A stretch of DNA of 34,883 nt from CAZMZW01 sp964571135 (GTDB lineage Bacteria > Chloroflexota > Anaerolineae > Anaerolineales > Anaerolineaceae), in NCBI GenBank assembly GCA_964571135.1, contig CAZMZW010000012.1, positions 1 to 34,883 of the forward strand, in the 5' to 3' direction. Below the pieces are notes generated by a model that did not search any database, was not told the origin of the DNA, and saw only the letters and a list, made by a program, of their open reading frames with translations. This document shows positions 8,075 to 16,117 of the stretch, one piece after another. The position numbers and the translations under genes are program-made. Each line of letters begins with the position of its first letter. Positions within the stretch are counted from its first letter, which is position 1.

Positions 8075-8731
8075 ATGAAAATTGACCCATTTGCCCGGGA
8101 ACGGGAAAACATGGTGAGCGTTCAGATCGCTGGTAGGGGAATTGTGGATGAGCGCATTTTGGATGCAATGCGCACCATCCCGCGCCATTTATTTGTTCCC
8201 AAAGAATATCTGCAGAATGCGTATGAGGATTTTCCTCTACCGATTGGATACCAACAGACCATATCCCAGCCCTATATTGTGGCATTTATGACCAACATTC
8301 TCGACTTGCAGGGAAATGAGCGGGTGCTGGAAGTGGGCACCGGTTCAGGATACCAGGCAGCCGTTTTATCCCTTCTCGTAAAAAAGGTCCTTACGCTGGA
8401 ACGCATCCCCGAACTGGCGGATAGGGCACGGCAGACACTCCAGGAATTGGGGATCAAAAATGTGGATGTGCACGAGGGAGACGGTTCGTTGGGTTGGCCG
8501 CAAGATGCCCCTTATCAAGCAATTCTGGTAACAGCCGCCGCCCCGGCAGCTCCCCAGTCTCTTCTTGATCAATTAGACATGGGCGCGCGAATGATCATCC
8601 CGGTTGGCGGACAGTTTCAACAGGTGCTGGAATTGTGGCAAAGAGAAAAGGAAGGATTGAAGTCTGAAGCAATCCTTCCGGTGGCGTTTGTACCTTTAAA
8701 GGGGAAGCAGGGTTGGACCGTAGAAGAGTAA
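8075..8731 (+). CDS. pcm: Protein-L-isoaspartate O-methyltransferase
   Basis: 218 residues. The enzyme uses S-adenosylmethionine to methylate isoaspartyl residues in damaged proteins and start their repair. Visible: an N-terminal helical region with VDERILDAMRTIPRHLFVP, the substrate loop GYQQTISQPYIVAFM, SAM motif I VLEVGTGSGYQAAVLS, acidic motif LERIPELA, and a C-terminal MGARMIIPVGG. It starts 26 nt after mutY with no clear Shine-Dalgarno. A TATAAT at 8044-8049, overlapping the mutY stop, could give it its own promoter. With mutY it forms a small damage-repair pair; convergent with rnj. Confidence 0.93.
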   Translation: MKIDPFARERENMVSVQIAGRGIVDERILDAMRTIPRHLFVPKEYLQNAYEDFPLPIGYQQTISQPYIVAFMTNILDLQGNERVLEVGTGSGYQAAVLSLLVKKVLTLERIPELADRARQTLQELGIKNVDVHEGDGSLGWPQDAPYQAILVTAAAPAAPQSLLDQLDMGARMIIPVGGQFQQVLELWQREKEGLKSEAILPVAFVPLKGKQGWTVEE

Positions 8732-8764
8732 GAACCCCAAAACCGTTTGCCTGCACATTGCTGA

Positions 8765-10405
8765 TTAAATTCGGCTGAAGGTCACCAGGATAGTCGGCCG
8801 GCGGTGGGTTTCCTTATAAATATAACCGCCCACAGCTCGAATGATGTCATTTTCCATATTACCGTTGGCATGTTTGACCGTTTCCACTACGGGTTTGACA
8901 ACCTCGGCGAGGATCTCTTCACCCCCCTGCGTGGATGCGAATCCGCGGCTGTTGATGGCGGGTTTGCCGCGCAGCTGGTTGGTTTTAATATCCAGGTTGA
9001 CATGGATCATGATCACGCCATCGCGGGAAAGGATCTCGCGGTCACGCATTTCTTCCGGACCCACATCCCCAACGCGCGAGCCATCCACAAAGACATATGA
9101 GTACGGAACATGTTCACCCAGACGCATTTTTCCATTTTTAAAGGTGAGCACCTGGCCGTTCTCGATCACAGCAATATGGTTTTCCGGGATGCCGGTTTGC
9201 TGGGCCAGCAATGCGCTCTGCTTTAAATGGCGCAGTTCGCCGTACGCCGGAATGAAATACTTGGGCTTAGTAAGGTGGATGAGAAGTTTAATATCCTCCT
9301 GGCTGCCATGCCCGGAAACATGCACCGGAGCGATCTCTTCATAGATCACATTGGCGCCCAGGCGGAATAACCCGTTGATCGTGCGATAGACGGCTTCTTC
9401 ATTGCCCGGGATTGTTTTGGAAGAAAGCACCACCGTGTCACCGGGCTTGATATCGAATTGCTTTTGAGCCCCCATGGAAAGGCGGCCCAAGATGGAAGTT
9501 GGTTCTCCCTGCGCGCCGGTGCACATAATGACCACTTCTTCATTGGGCATATTGAGGGCCTGGTTAATGGTGACCACATGTTCATTGGGGATTTTGAGAT
9601 AGCCCAGGGTTTCGGCGATCTGGACGTTTTCCAGCATGCTGGTGCCGACAAAAGCGATCTTCCGTTTGTGGGCGATCGCAGCGGTTGCCACCTGCTGCAT
9701 GCGCGATACCAGGGAGGCAAAACTGGCAATGATGATGCGTCCTTTGGCCTGGTTGAATACCTGCTCAAAAGCCTCGTCGACTACTCTTTCAGAGGGCGTC
9801 CACCCGCTGCGCGTGGCGTTGGTGGAATCAGCGATCAGCGCCAGAACACCCCGATGGGAGAACTCCACCAGTTTGGCATAGTCGGTCGGCCAGTTGTCCA
9901 CCGGCGTATGATCGAACTTGTAATCTCCGGATTGGACGATCAGCCCCGCCGGGGTTTCAATACCCAGCCCAACTGCATCCGGGATCGAATGGCACACGTG
10001 AAACAAATCCACTTTAAACGGTCCCACTTCAAAGTGCTCACCTGCCTTGACCACCCGTTTCGTGATCTTTTGGTGCAGCCCTTTTTTAGCCAATTTATTT
10101 TCGATGAAACCCATGGTCAGCGGGGTGGCATAGATAGTGGGCTGCATTTCTGCCATTAAATGATGAATGGAGCCGATGTGGTCCTCGTGCCCGTGGGTGA
10201 AGACAATGCCGCGGATCTTGTCCTTCTTGCCGCGCAGATACTGAAAATCCGGAATAATGTAATCAATCCCGGGCATATCACTTTCCGGGAACATCAACCC
10301 GCAGTCCACGATGAGCAATTGCTCATCATATTCGTACACCATCATATTGCGGCCAATTTCCCCCAGGCCGCCCAATGGGATTATTTTTAAAATATCATTT
10401 TTCAT
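8765..10405 (-). CDS. rnj: Ribonuclease J
   Basis: 546 residues from the ATG at 10405 (GAGG 10 nt upstream; an in-frame TTG at 10414 lies too close to that Shine-Dalgarno). RNase J is a zinc-dependent beta-CASP exo/endoribonuclease in mRNA decay and rRNA maturation. Seen: HGHEDHIGS metal motif, SGDYKFDHTP, LIADSTNATRSGWTPSE, the beta-CASP part with IIIASFASLVSRMQQV, MCTGAQGEPTSILGRL, SSKTIPGNE, VSGHGSQEDIKLL and KPKYFIPAYGE, then a C-terminal domain with VGDVG. It has a roughly 180-nt leader that contains a terminator-like hairpin, suggesting control by attenuation. Confidence 0.95.
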   Translation of the reverse strand: MKNDILKIIPLGGLGEIGRNMMVYEYDEQLLIVDCGLMFPESDMPGIDYIIPDFQYLRGKKDKIRGIVFTHGHEDHIGSIHHLMAEMQPTIYATPLTMGFIENKLAKKGLHQKITKRVVKAGEHFEVGPFKVDLFHVCHSIPDAVGLGIETPAGLIVQSGDYKFDHTPVDNWPTDYAKLVEFSHRGVLALIADSTNATRSGWTPSERVVDEAFEQVFNQAKGRIIIASFASLVSRMQQVATAAIAHKRKIAFVGTSMLENVQIAETLGYLKIPNEHVVTINQALNMPNEEVVIMCTGAQGEPTSILGRLSMGAQKQFDIKPGDTVVLSSKTIPGNEEAVYRTINGLFRLGANVIYEEIAPVHVSGHGSQEDIKLLIHLTKPKYFIPAYGELRHLKQSALLAQQTGIPENHIAVIENGQVLTFKNGKMRLGEHVPYSYVFVDGSRVGDVGPEEMRDREILSRDGVIMIHVNLDIKTNQLRGKPAINSRGFASTQGGEEILAEVVKPVVETVKHANGNMENDIIRAVGGYIYKETHRRPTILVTFSRI

Positions 10406-10430
10406 AAGTAACAAACCTCAATTGTTTTAG

Positions 10431-10449
10431 CCCTGGTTTATCCCCCAGG
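10431..10449 (-). promoter_or_regulatory. Hairpin just upstream of the rnj Shine-Dalgarno
   Basis: On the minus strand CCTGG (complement of 10445-10449) can pair with CCAGG inside the CCAGGG at 10431-10436 across a short loop. The same CCTGG could instead pair with the 3' arm of the terminator-like hairpin at 10472-10507, so these arms offer mutually exclusive pairings close to the ribosome-binding site. Confidence 0.35.
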
Positions 10450-10471
10450 CGGGAAGTTTTTTAAGTTTAGG

Positions 10472-10507
10472 TAAATAAAAACCCTGGCATGAATTGTGGG
10501 CCAGGGT
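10472..10507 (-). terminator. Intrinsic-terminator-like hairpin in the rnj leader
   Basis: Reading the minus strand, ACCCTGGC pairs perfectly with GCCAGGGT (8 bp, complement of 10500-10507 and 10481-10488) and is followed at once by TTTTATTT. It lies between the candidate rnj promoter and the rnj start codon. It is therefore either an attenuator or the distant end of the 10872 transcript. Confidence 0.55.
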
Positions 10508-10594
10508 GATCTTAGCAGTGATGTACATAAACTTGCATCAAATTCATACACTAACCTAACGCTGGCGATCCAGCATTTCATTTACCGGGGAGAG

Positions 10595-10600
10595 ATTATA
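10595..10600 (-). promoter_or_regulatory. -10 box candidate for rnj
   Basis: Perfect TATAAT on the minus strand (complement of 10595-10600) with no convincing -35. If used, the rnj mRNA would carry a leader of about 180 nt including the hairpins at 10472-10507 and GCTGG/CCAGC at 10561-10574. Confidence 0.35.
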
Positions 10601-10636
10601 CCACTAGTTTGAGATACTTAGGTTTAATTGCAGGAA

Positions 10637-10719
10637 ACCAACTGATCTGATTGAAGCAGATCGTTGGGTTTACCCTGAAGGGTATTTCGCAAACTCAACA
10701 AATCCCCGCCTCGCCACTT
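10637..10719 (+). repeat. tRNA-like degenerate repeat, copy A
   Basis: The 5' part folds as CCAAC-t-GATCTG / CAGATC-GTTGG around a 7-nt loop ATTGAAG, the shape of an anticodon arm with a TGA (Ser) triplet. The 3' part (10668-10719) holds TACCC-TGAA-GGGTA and ends CGCCTCGCCACTT. This 52-nt 3' module matches copy B (11656-11707) at 41 of 52 positions without gaps. No matching 5' acceptor arm was found, so it is not an intact tRNA. Confidence 0.5.
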
Positions 10720-10815
10720 ATAGATTGCATCGTGCGCCTGGATGTTCCAGGCATGGTTTTATGGTTCCAGAGATTGTCTTCGGTTCGATTGAGCGAATCT
10801 GTATCTCCTAACTAT

Positions 10816-10842
10816 CAGGTGGGGGATGATTCCACCCACCTG
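10816..10842. repeat. Inverted repeat in the rnj-lipoprotein spacer
   Basis: CAGGTGGG and CCCACCTG form a perfect 8-bp stem with possible extra GG/CC pairs inside. It lies 29 nt past the stop of the minus-strand lipoprotein gene, but no T-run follows on either strand, so a terminator role is weak. A second hairpin, GCCTGG-atgtt-CCAGGC, is at 10736-10752. The rest of the 10415-10871 spacer is covered by the rnj leader and repeat A. Confidence 0.4.
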
Positions 10843-10871
10843 AATAGCAGATCTGCACAAAATGCCTTTCG

Positions 10872-11480
10872 TTAAATTTTTAACGCCACTGACTTTGCAA
10901 GGGTTAGAAGAGCAGCCTTGTAAGAGGCGGCATCTCCTTTAATCCCGACTAAGCCCACGACAAAAATATTACTGCCTTTCAAAAAGGTATAGATACCGGC
11001 CTTTTCAACGATGGTCCAATACGCTTTCTCCCCAAGCCCGGATTCCTCTGTGATGACCACACCTTTATCCTCTGCCTGCTGCTTGGCGAGTTGTTGCTGC
11101 AGGATCGTACCTGCGTTTTGCGCGGAATCAAGGTCAACTCTTGAGACGACGATTGTGAGGTCCTTTCCCAGGTAAAAGCATGAAAAAACTGTCTCACCGT
11201 AATCACTATCTAAATCTGAAAAGGGGGATACTGAAACGACTGGTTGACCCATAACCTTCTCCGCTTCGGCGGAAGTGATCAGCGAGCAGACATCCTGCGT
11301 AGCACCAGGTATTGTCGTTGATTGTTTAGGTGCGGCTTCAGTACTGGTGATTGGGGTGGAGACTGGTGCGGTCGCAACCGCACCCCCGCACGCAGATGCA
11401 ATTAATGCAAAACCACACACCAGGGCAATTACTCCCATTCGGTTTAATCGATTTATAGAAAACTGTAATTTATTTAACAT
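10872..11480 (-). CDS. Putative lipoprotein with DUF3558-like C-terminal domain
   Basis: 202 residues. The N-terminus has basic residues, a hydrophobic stretch (about 15-29) and a near-consensus lipobox ending in Cys31 (IASAC), then a Thr/Ser/Pro/Ala-rich linker (about 35-60). This indicates an exported, lipid-anchored protein. The folded part starts at DVCSLITSAEAEKVMGQPV, which resembles DUF3558/PknH-sensor-like domains (the D-x-C-xLI-x(4)-A-x(3)-G pattern); a second Cys in the segment VFSCFYLG could form a disulfide. AAGGAA lies 8 nt upstream of the ATG. Single-gene unit; ligand unknown. Confidence 0.75.
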   Translation of the reverse strand: MLNKLQFSINRLNRMGVIALVCGFALIASACGGAVATAPVSTPITSTEAAPKQSTTIPGATQDVCSLITSAEAEKVMGQPVVSVSPFSDLDSDYGETVFSCFYLGKDLTIVVSRVDLDSAQNAGTILQQQLAKQQAEDKGVVITEESGLGEKAYWTIVEKAGIYTFLKGSNIFVVGLVGIKGDAASYKAALLTLAKSVALKI

Positions 11481-11600
11481 TTCAAATTCCTTTCTTATCT
11501 AAATATAGGAAAGAAAGAGTTAAAAAATTATTAGCAGGTTATTAACATATTTTTTCTTAATTCAACTCTTTTGGGCAGCCCAAGCAGTAAAATATACCTG

Positions 11601-11707
11601 CGGTGGTAGAGTTGTATAGTAGAAGGGCATAGAACTCATAAGCCCTTGGTCGTGGGCTTATCTTGAAGGGTATTTCGTATGCTCAACAAATTCCACTCTC
11701 GCCATTT
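11601..11707 (+). repeat. tRNA-like degenerate repeat, copy B
   Basis: Contains AGAACTCATAAGCCCTTGGT followed by CGTGGG, which reads like the anticodon (CAT) to T-arm half of an elongator tRNA-Met or tRNA-Ile2. The expected TTCGAATCCCAC T-loop is broken by about 30 nt containing the TGAAGGGTATTTCG module shared with copy A. It ends CCACTCTCGCCA, like a tRNA acceptor 3' strand. A degraded D-arm-like TGGTAGAGTTGTATAGTAGA precedes. The rest of the 11481-11750 spacer shows nothing else. Confidence 0.5.
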
Positions 11708-11750
11708 GCGTTCAAATATCTGCCTGACGTTTTGTTAAATATTACCGCCG

Positions 11751-12278
11751 TCAGGCGGATTTTTTCCTTGCTTTGGCAATCCAACCTGTGACCGAAACTT
11801 TTCTTTGCCCGAGGAACAAGTTCAACTGGGCGGCATGCTCCTGGACGTGGCGCATGTTATAAAGAAGTAACTCCGCAAAACTGACCTCGCCCCATGAGAA
11901 CCGGCATTGTTGCTGAACCTTCTCATCGGTAAGTGCCTCAATCGTCGACTGGCACTTCTTACGGCCATGATCGAGATAAGCCTGCAACTCATTCCTGGTG
12001 TATTCCCTTTCAGGAAGCAATCCAGCCGGGTCCAGCTCATCAAGTGTGAAAGGGGTTGGGGGAGTGAAACCATCAACTGAGCCGGATAGGTATAAGTCAA
12101 GCCAAAATAGTGCATGAAAGGCGACATACCAGAATTTAGAGTATTCCGGCCGCTCCGATGGGTTGTCCCATAGGCAGCCGCGCCAAAGCTGATCAGGGCA
12201 GATGAGCAGGGCATCATCAAGCATGTCGATTGCAGCTCCAAACTGCTGCCAAATGAGGTTCTTCCAAGCTTTATCCAT
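11751..12278 (-). CDS. DinB-family four-helix-bundle protein
   Basis: 175 residues from the ATG at 12278, chosen because AAAGGA lies 8-9 nt upstream; an in-frame ATG 7 codons earlier precedes that Shine-Dalgarno. The DinB/YfiT-type pattern is visible: a first helix (LIWQQFGAAIDMLDDAL), a histidine in the second (YVAFHALFWLDLYL), and a third pair in MRHVQEHAAQLNLFLGQ. The three histidines are the usual metal ligands of the superfamily. Members include thiol-dependent transferases, but the substrate here cannot be told. Separate transcription unit upstream of none of the modification genes; convergent repeats lie downstream. Confidence 0.82.
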   Translation of the reverse strand: MDKAWKNLIWQQFGAAIDMLDDALLICPDQLWRGCLWDNPSERPEYSKFWYVAFHALFWLDLYLSGSVDGFTPPTPFTLDELDPAGLLPEREYTRNELQAYLDHGRKKCQSTIEALTDEKVQQQCRFSWGEVSFAELLLYNMRHVQEHAAQLNLFLGQRKVSVTGWIAKARKKSA

Positions 12279-12391
12279 TTTCACATTCCTTTGAATCATC
12301 GTTCCACTTTTTCCTGTTCAGTCTTATTTGATAACCAGCAATTACCATTCCTTTGAGTGAATTAATAAATCAGACATGGACGGCAGGAATA

Positions 12392-13546
12392 TCAATCACC
12401 AGGTAAACCAAACAGCAGGCTGCCGAGCCTATGGAGACCTCTGCTTATCGCATGAAAAGGAACCAACACCAAGGAATCCAGAGTCCAAAAATGTTGGAGA
12501 AATCGAGGGAAACCCATTAAGCGTTGCAGTATGCCTGAAGCTTTACCAAAGCGGGAAGTATAGATATACCAGCGTTTTGGCAGGTGACCTATTAAACCAG
12601 GCGGATGATTATAAATTTTGAATTCCATGCGATCAAGGTTCGTAATTGTGATTTTTTGAAAGCGGTTAAGAAATTGGGCGGGGACGGGGGCATGCATCTG
12701 CCTGGATAAATATTGCAGCGCTTCTTTCATTGTCAGGCACACCCCCCATTTTTCTGACTGAATGAGAAGGCGTTCCCAATCAATAGTGGGTGTTGTTCGG
12801 AGGATCATTAGAGCATCTGCAACCCACCTCAATGGAGGCACCTCATTCCACATGAGGCCGTGTACGCAGGTATGCAAGAGCTGATCAGTAGGATTCAGCG
12901 CCAGAGTTTGCATGCCTCCGGCGCATATCTGGATGGAACCATCCCAGAAATCCTGATCGGCATTCGCCTCAAGCGATTCAAATTGGATATGACGGTGCAG
13001 GTCCAGGATATGACCGTTGGGGCTCCAGAAATGAAAAGCTTTTTGGTAGGGAATATTTTTATCTGTTAATTTATCCAGCCGAAATTTCGTGCCCCACCTT
13101 AATTGCTTCAATTGATTGATCGCCGGGATTATTTTTTGGGATGGGACAAGCAGATCAAAATCACCCATGGGACGCAATCCAGTATCTTTATAGTGAACAA
13201 TGACCAATGCGGCTCCTTTAAGGACCATTGTTTCGATATCTGCTTCATGAAATGATCTGATGACGCTGCTCATTTCTTTAAAGAGCATCTGGTTGCGATA
13301 CCACGTATGGCGATAAACACCCTTAAATTTACTCAGGATAGGATGCGAGAACCTTTGTGAACGCAGGTTATTGAACAACAATGGTAAAAGATGCTGAGAA
13401 CCCGGATCGAGGCTATTTACATCCGTGCCATTGATCCATTTCTCCCAGGATTGGATAGATTCCGGCCCTTTTAAAAGAGCTGCTTTAAGAAGCCATTCCT
13501 GTTGTTCGGTTGGCAAGCACTTATCTTTAAGATAAATTTTGCCCAT
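12392..13546 (-). CDS. NTP_transf_5-type nucleotidyltransferase family protein
   Basis: 384 residues. The central part (about 110-150) carries METMVLKGAALVIVHYKDTGLRPMGDFDLLVP, the signature of PF14907-type nucleotidyltransferases: the lysine-glycine loop and the M-x-D-x-D-L-L-V metal-binding acid pair. Conserved-looking LHRHIQFE and HTCVHGLMWNEVPPLRWVADALM follow. The C-terminus is basic and hydrophobic (KRWYIYTSRFGK, then ending LFGLPGD). It begins 3 nt after the ABC exporter stop, so it is the last gene of the operon. Homologues occur in peptide-modification (lasso-type) and surface-glycan loci, but the substrate is not established. Confidence 0.8.
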   Translation of the reverse strand: MGKIYLKDKCLPTEQQEWLLKAALLKGPESIQSWEKWINGTDVNSLDPGSQHLLPLLFNNLRSQRFSHPILSKFKGVYRHTWYRNQMLFKEMSSVIRSFHEADIETMVLKGAALVIVHYKDTGLRPMGDFDLLVPSQKIIPAINQLKQLRWGTKFRLDKLTDKNIPYQKAFHFWSPNGHILDLHRHIQFESLEANADQDFWDGSIQICAGGMQTLALNPTDQLLHTCVHGLMWNEVPPLRWVADALMILRTTPTIDWERLLIQSEKWGVCLTMKEALQYLSRQMHAPVPAQFLNRFQKITITNLDRMEFKIYNHPPGLIGHLPKRWYIYTSRFGKASGILQRLMGFPRFLQHFWTLDSLVLVPFHAISRGLHRLGSLLFGLPGD

Positions 13547-13549
13547 AAT

Positions 13550-15253
13550 TTAAGAGACCTTCGATTCTTGATCAGGAAGGTGGATTATGGGACTTTTTCT
13601 GGCACTCATGGTGCCTTTTCTGTTCAAGACATAAATGGAATCTGCCTGACGGGCAACCTCGTCAATATGCGTAATTAAAAGAATTGACGGTTCTTCAGCG
13701 AGATTTCGGATGTTCTCAAGTAGTTGCTTAACGGTATCGTTATCGAGGTGATTGGTTGGCTCATCCAGGATCAAGAGCTTTGGCCGGCGCAGCAGGGCTC
13801 GGGCAATCGCGATCCGCTGACACTGACCCCCCGAAAGCAAAACACCCTGTTCCCCCGTTTGAGTTTCGTAGCCCTGCGGTAATTGTTCGATAAATTTATG
13901 AGCCGAAGCCAACTGGGCAGCTCTTTCCACTTCCTTCAGATTTACATTCGGTTGACCATAGGTGATATTTTCAAGGATCGTTCCCGAAAAGATGACCGGA
14001 TCCTGCGGAACCACTCCAATTTGCTTGCGAAGGTGGTTAATATCCAATGTGTCATAGCTGAAACCATCTGCGAACAGGCATCCTTTTTGAGGCCGGTAGA
14101 ATCCCAGGATCAGGTAGGCTAACGTTGTTTTTCCGACCCCATTTGGTCCCATGGTGGCTGCCAAATTGCCAGGCTGAATGACGAGATCAACGTTGTGTAA
14201 AACTTCGCGCTCCTTCTGATAGTGAAAACTCACAGATCTAAAGGTTATCTTTCCCTTGAAAGAAATCTTCTTTCGCCCTTTGAAGGGGGTTTTGTCTTTG
14301 ACACGAAAATTCTTTTCCAGGGTAATCAAGGATTCATTGCCCTCAATAATATACGGGAGGGAAGACAGCAATGTCTGCACATAACCTTTTAACAAGGCGA
14401 TGGCTACATAAAATGAGAGCAAAGCCCCAAACGTCATGGTTTTTTCAATCACTGCCAGCCCACCTACGATCAGGATGAGGACCATGGGAATAATGGTGAT
14501 CATATTTTGTACTGAGGTGTAAATGGCAAACGACATGGAATTGGCTTCACCGGTTTCGCGAACTTCTTCAAGATAGATTTTTTGGCGGTTTGTTTCCATC
14601 TCTTCAGCAGTCTGTATCCGGGTCAGTTCCATCATTTGCAGCACAAATAAGATACCTTTGCTGAAACGTTCAAAGGCGCGGTGAGAGGCTTGAGTTTTCT
14701 CGATCAGCCGCTTCTTCAGGAGGAAATGGTTGATCAGATAAAGGATGGGAACAATTACTATGATTATTGAAAAAAGCCTTGGGCTGAGATAGAGAAGAAC
14801 GCAGCTGAGCGCAAAAATATTGATCATGGCCGGCAAAAAAAGTGCCACAATGGCATTGCTCATGCTATCCAGGCGTTGAGTGTCCTGAACAATGACAGAA
14901 TGTAATTTTGCCAAATCTGCTGAATGAAAATGAGAACGCGCAACCAGGTAACATCTGCTCACCAACTCTTCACGGATATCGCGGAGGACCAGTTTGGTTG
15001 TGTTCAAGGATAAATAACGGGGATATAGCGTTGCTGCCTCGTTTAATATGCTAAGCACGAGGATCACCAAACCCAGCAATATCAGGTTGTGGAGTTCTCC
15101 CCAGGGGATGGTGACATCAAAAATATAACGCACCATGAATGCGATTGGCAATAGAATCAGGGACTGACCGGAAGAAAGCAGGATGCTCAAAATTAACCTG
15201 AAGAACCTGCCTTGATAGAACCCGAGATAAAACTGCCAGCTGGATATTTTCAT
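13550..15253 (-). CDS. ABC exporter, fused membrane and ATPase domains
   Basis: 567 residues. The N-terminal half has about six hydrophobic helices (for example near 19-40, 55-75, 130-175 and 245-290). The ATPase has Walker A GPNGVGKTT, Q-loop VVPQDP, signature LSGGQ, Walker B LLILDEPTNHLD and H-loop LITHID. It is a half-transporter of the MsbA/lipid and peptide exporter type; there is no N-terminal C39 peptidase domain, so it would not cleave a leader itself. It overlaps the GT2 gene by 4 nt and is followed after 3 nt by the nucleotidyltransferase, which suggests that it exports the product of this operon. Confidence 0.92.
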   Translation of the reverse strand: MKISSWQFYLGFYQGRFFRLILSILLSSGQSLILLPIAFMVRYIFDVTIPWGELHNLILLGLVILVLSILNEAATLYPRYLSLNTTKLVLRDIREELVSRCYLVARSHFHSADLAKLHSVIVQDTQRLDSMSNAIVALFLPAMINIFALSCVLLYLSPRLFSIIIVIVPILYLINHFLLKKRLIEKTQASHRAFERFSKGILFVLQMMELTRIQTAEEMETNRQKIYLEEVRETGEANSMSFAIYTSVQNMITIIPMVLILIVGGLAVIEKTMTFGALLSFYVAIALLKGYVQTLLSSLPYIIEGNESLITLEKNFRVKDKTPFKGRKKISFKGKITFRSVSFHYQKEREVLHNVDLVIQPGNLAATMGPNGVGKTTLAYLILGFYRPQKGCLFADGFSYDTLDINHLRKQIGVVPQDPVIFSGTILENITYGQPNVNLKEVERAAQLASAHKFIEQLPQGYETQTGEQGVLLSGGQCQRIAIARALLRRPKLLILDEPTNHLDNDTVKQLLENIRNLAEEPSILLITHIDEVARQADSIYVLNRKGTMSARKSPIIHLPDQESKVS

Positions 15254-15990
15254 GTCGCGTCTACCGTGTCGTCCTTAGAATTTGTATCAGGTTCATCCGG
15301 AGTTTTTTTCTGCCGGCGCCGGTCCAGAGCTGCTTTGATAATGTGGATGTAATCGGAACGATTATCTTTTCGACGAAAACTTGTATTATCCCTATGCACG
15401 CGCCGGATGAGCACAACTTGAGGGAGCATGATTATTTTGAGGCTTTGTTCATTAGCGCGGCTGAACCAGTCAATAAAGTCACCTAATTTCAAGCTTGTAT
15501 CGAACAATCCAACCCGCCAGAACGATTCTCGCCGTATCAACGCTGTTCCTTTAAAATAGCCGGGCAAGGGCTTATCCATGGGATTTATTTTTTCCTCAGC
15601 CAGCCGACCAGTTTCAGAGCTATAAAATCTGCAGTGGTGGCCAAACACAATATCAATTTCCGGGTTTTGATCCATGATCGACATTTGCGCGGACAATTTT
15701 TCACCTATCCACATATCATCCGCATCCAAAAATGACAGAAAAGCTCCACTCGCTATTTTTACTCCATGATTTAAAGCTGAGGCGAGTCCTTGATGCAGCT
15801 GATAGGTGTAATGCACTTTGGGGAAACTTTTTGCGATCATCGCGCTCTTATCCGTGGAACCATCATCAACTACGATGATCTCCATCGGTCGGTAGGTTTG
15901 AACCAGAACACTTTGGATCGCGTCAGTCAGAAATCGCTCACCATTATAGACGGGGATGATGATACTCACCAAATTGTTCACACCAACCAT
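15250..15990 (-). CDS. GT2-family glycosyltransferase
   Basis: 246 residues, GT-A fold. Seen: VSIIIPVYNGERFL at the N-terminus, VVDDGSTD nucleotide-sugar motif, FLDADD metal-binding motif and an acceptor region with ALIRRESFWRVGLFDTSLKLGDFIDWFSRA. The tail is basic then acidic (RRRQKKTPDEPDTNSKDDTVDAT). GAGGAG lies 6 nt upstream of the ATG. It has no membrane segment. It is first in a sub-operon with the ABC exporter (4-nt overlap) and the nucleotidyltransferase, with its own promoter at 16010-16040. Confidence 0.9.
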   Translation of the reverse strand: MVGVNNLVSIIIPVYNGERFLTDAIQSVLVQTYRPMEIIVVDDGSTDKSAMIAKSFPKVHYTYQLHQGLASALNHGVKIASGAFLSFLDADDMWIGEKLSAQMSIMDQNPEIDIVFGHHCRFYSSETGRLAEEKINPMDKPLPGYFKGTALIRRESFWRVGLFDTSLKLGDFIDWFSRANEQSLKIIMLPQVVLIRRVHRDNTSFRRKDNRSDYIHIIKAALDRRRQKKTPDEPDTNSKDDTVDAT

Positions 15991-16009
15991 TTTGACTCCT
16001 CAGACTTCA

Positions 16010-16040
16010 ATAGAATGCACCATCACAAAAAATATGTCAA
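16010..16040 (-). promoter_or_regulatory. Internal promoter before the GT2-ABC-nucleotidyltransferase genes
   Basis: On the minus strand a perfect TTGACA (complement of 16035-16040) stands 19 bp before TTCTAT (complement of 16010-16015). The GT2 ATG at 15990 is about 20 nt further. This 127-bp gap (15991-16117) is the only sizeable break in the block. Confidence 0.45.
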
Positions 16041-16117
16041 CTACCAGACGACTTTTATTTCGAATTGCATCATATAATGTCTGCATGGATGGATATCCAG
16101 AATATTGTACTGTTCCT

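Noticed and set aside
9458..10159. Long plus-strand open frame (233 codons) antisense to rnj
   Set aside because: It is the mirror of a strongly conserved RNase J coding frame, lacks a Shine-Dalgarno and has no recognisable domain.
12376..12621. Plus-strand frame at the end of the nucleotidyltransferase gene, considered as a precursor peptide
   Set aside because: Mostly antisense to the nucleotidyltransferase gene, with no Shine-Dalgarno and no leader/core pattern.
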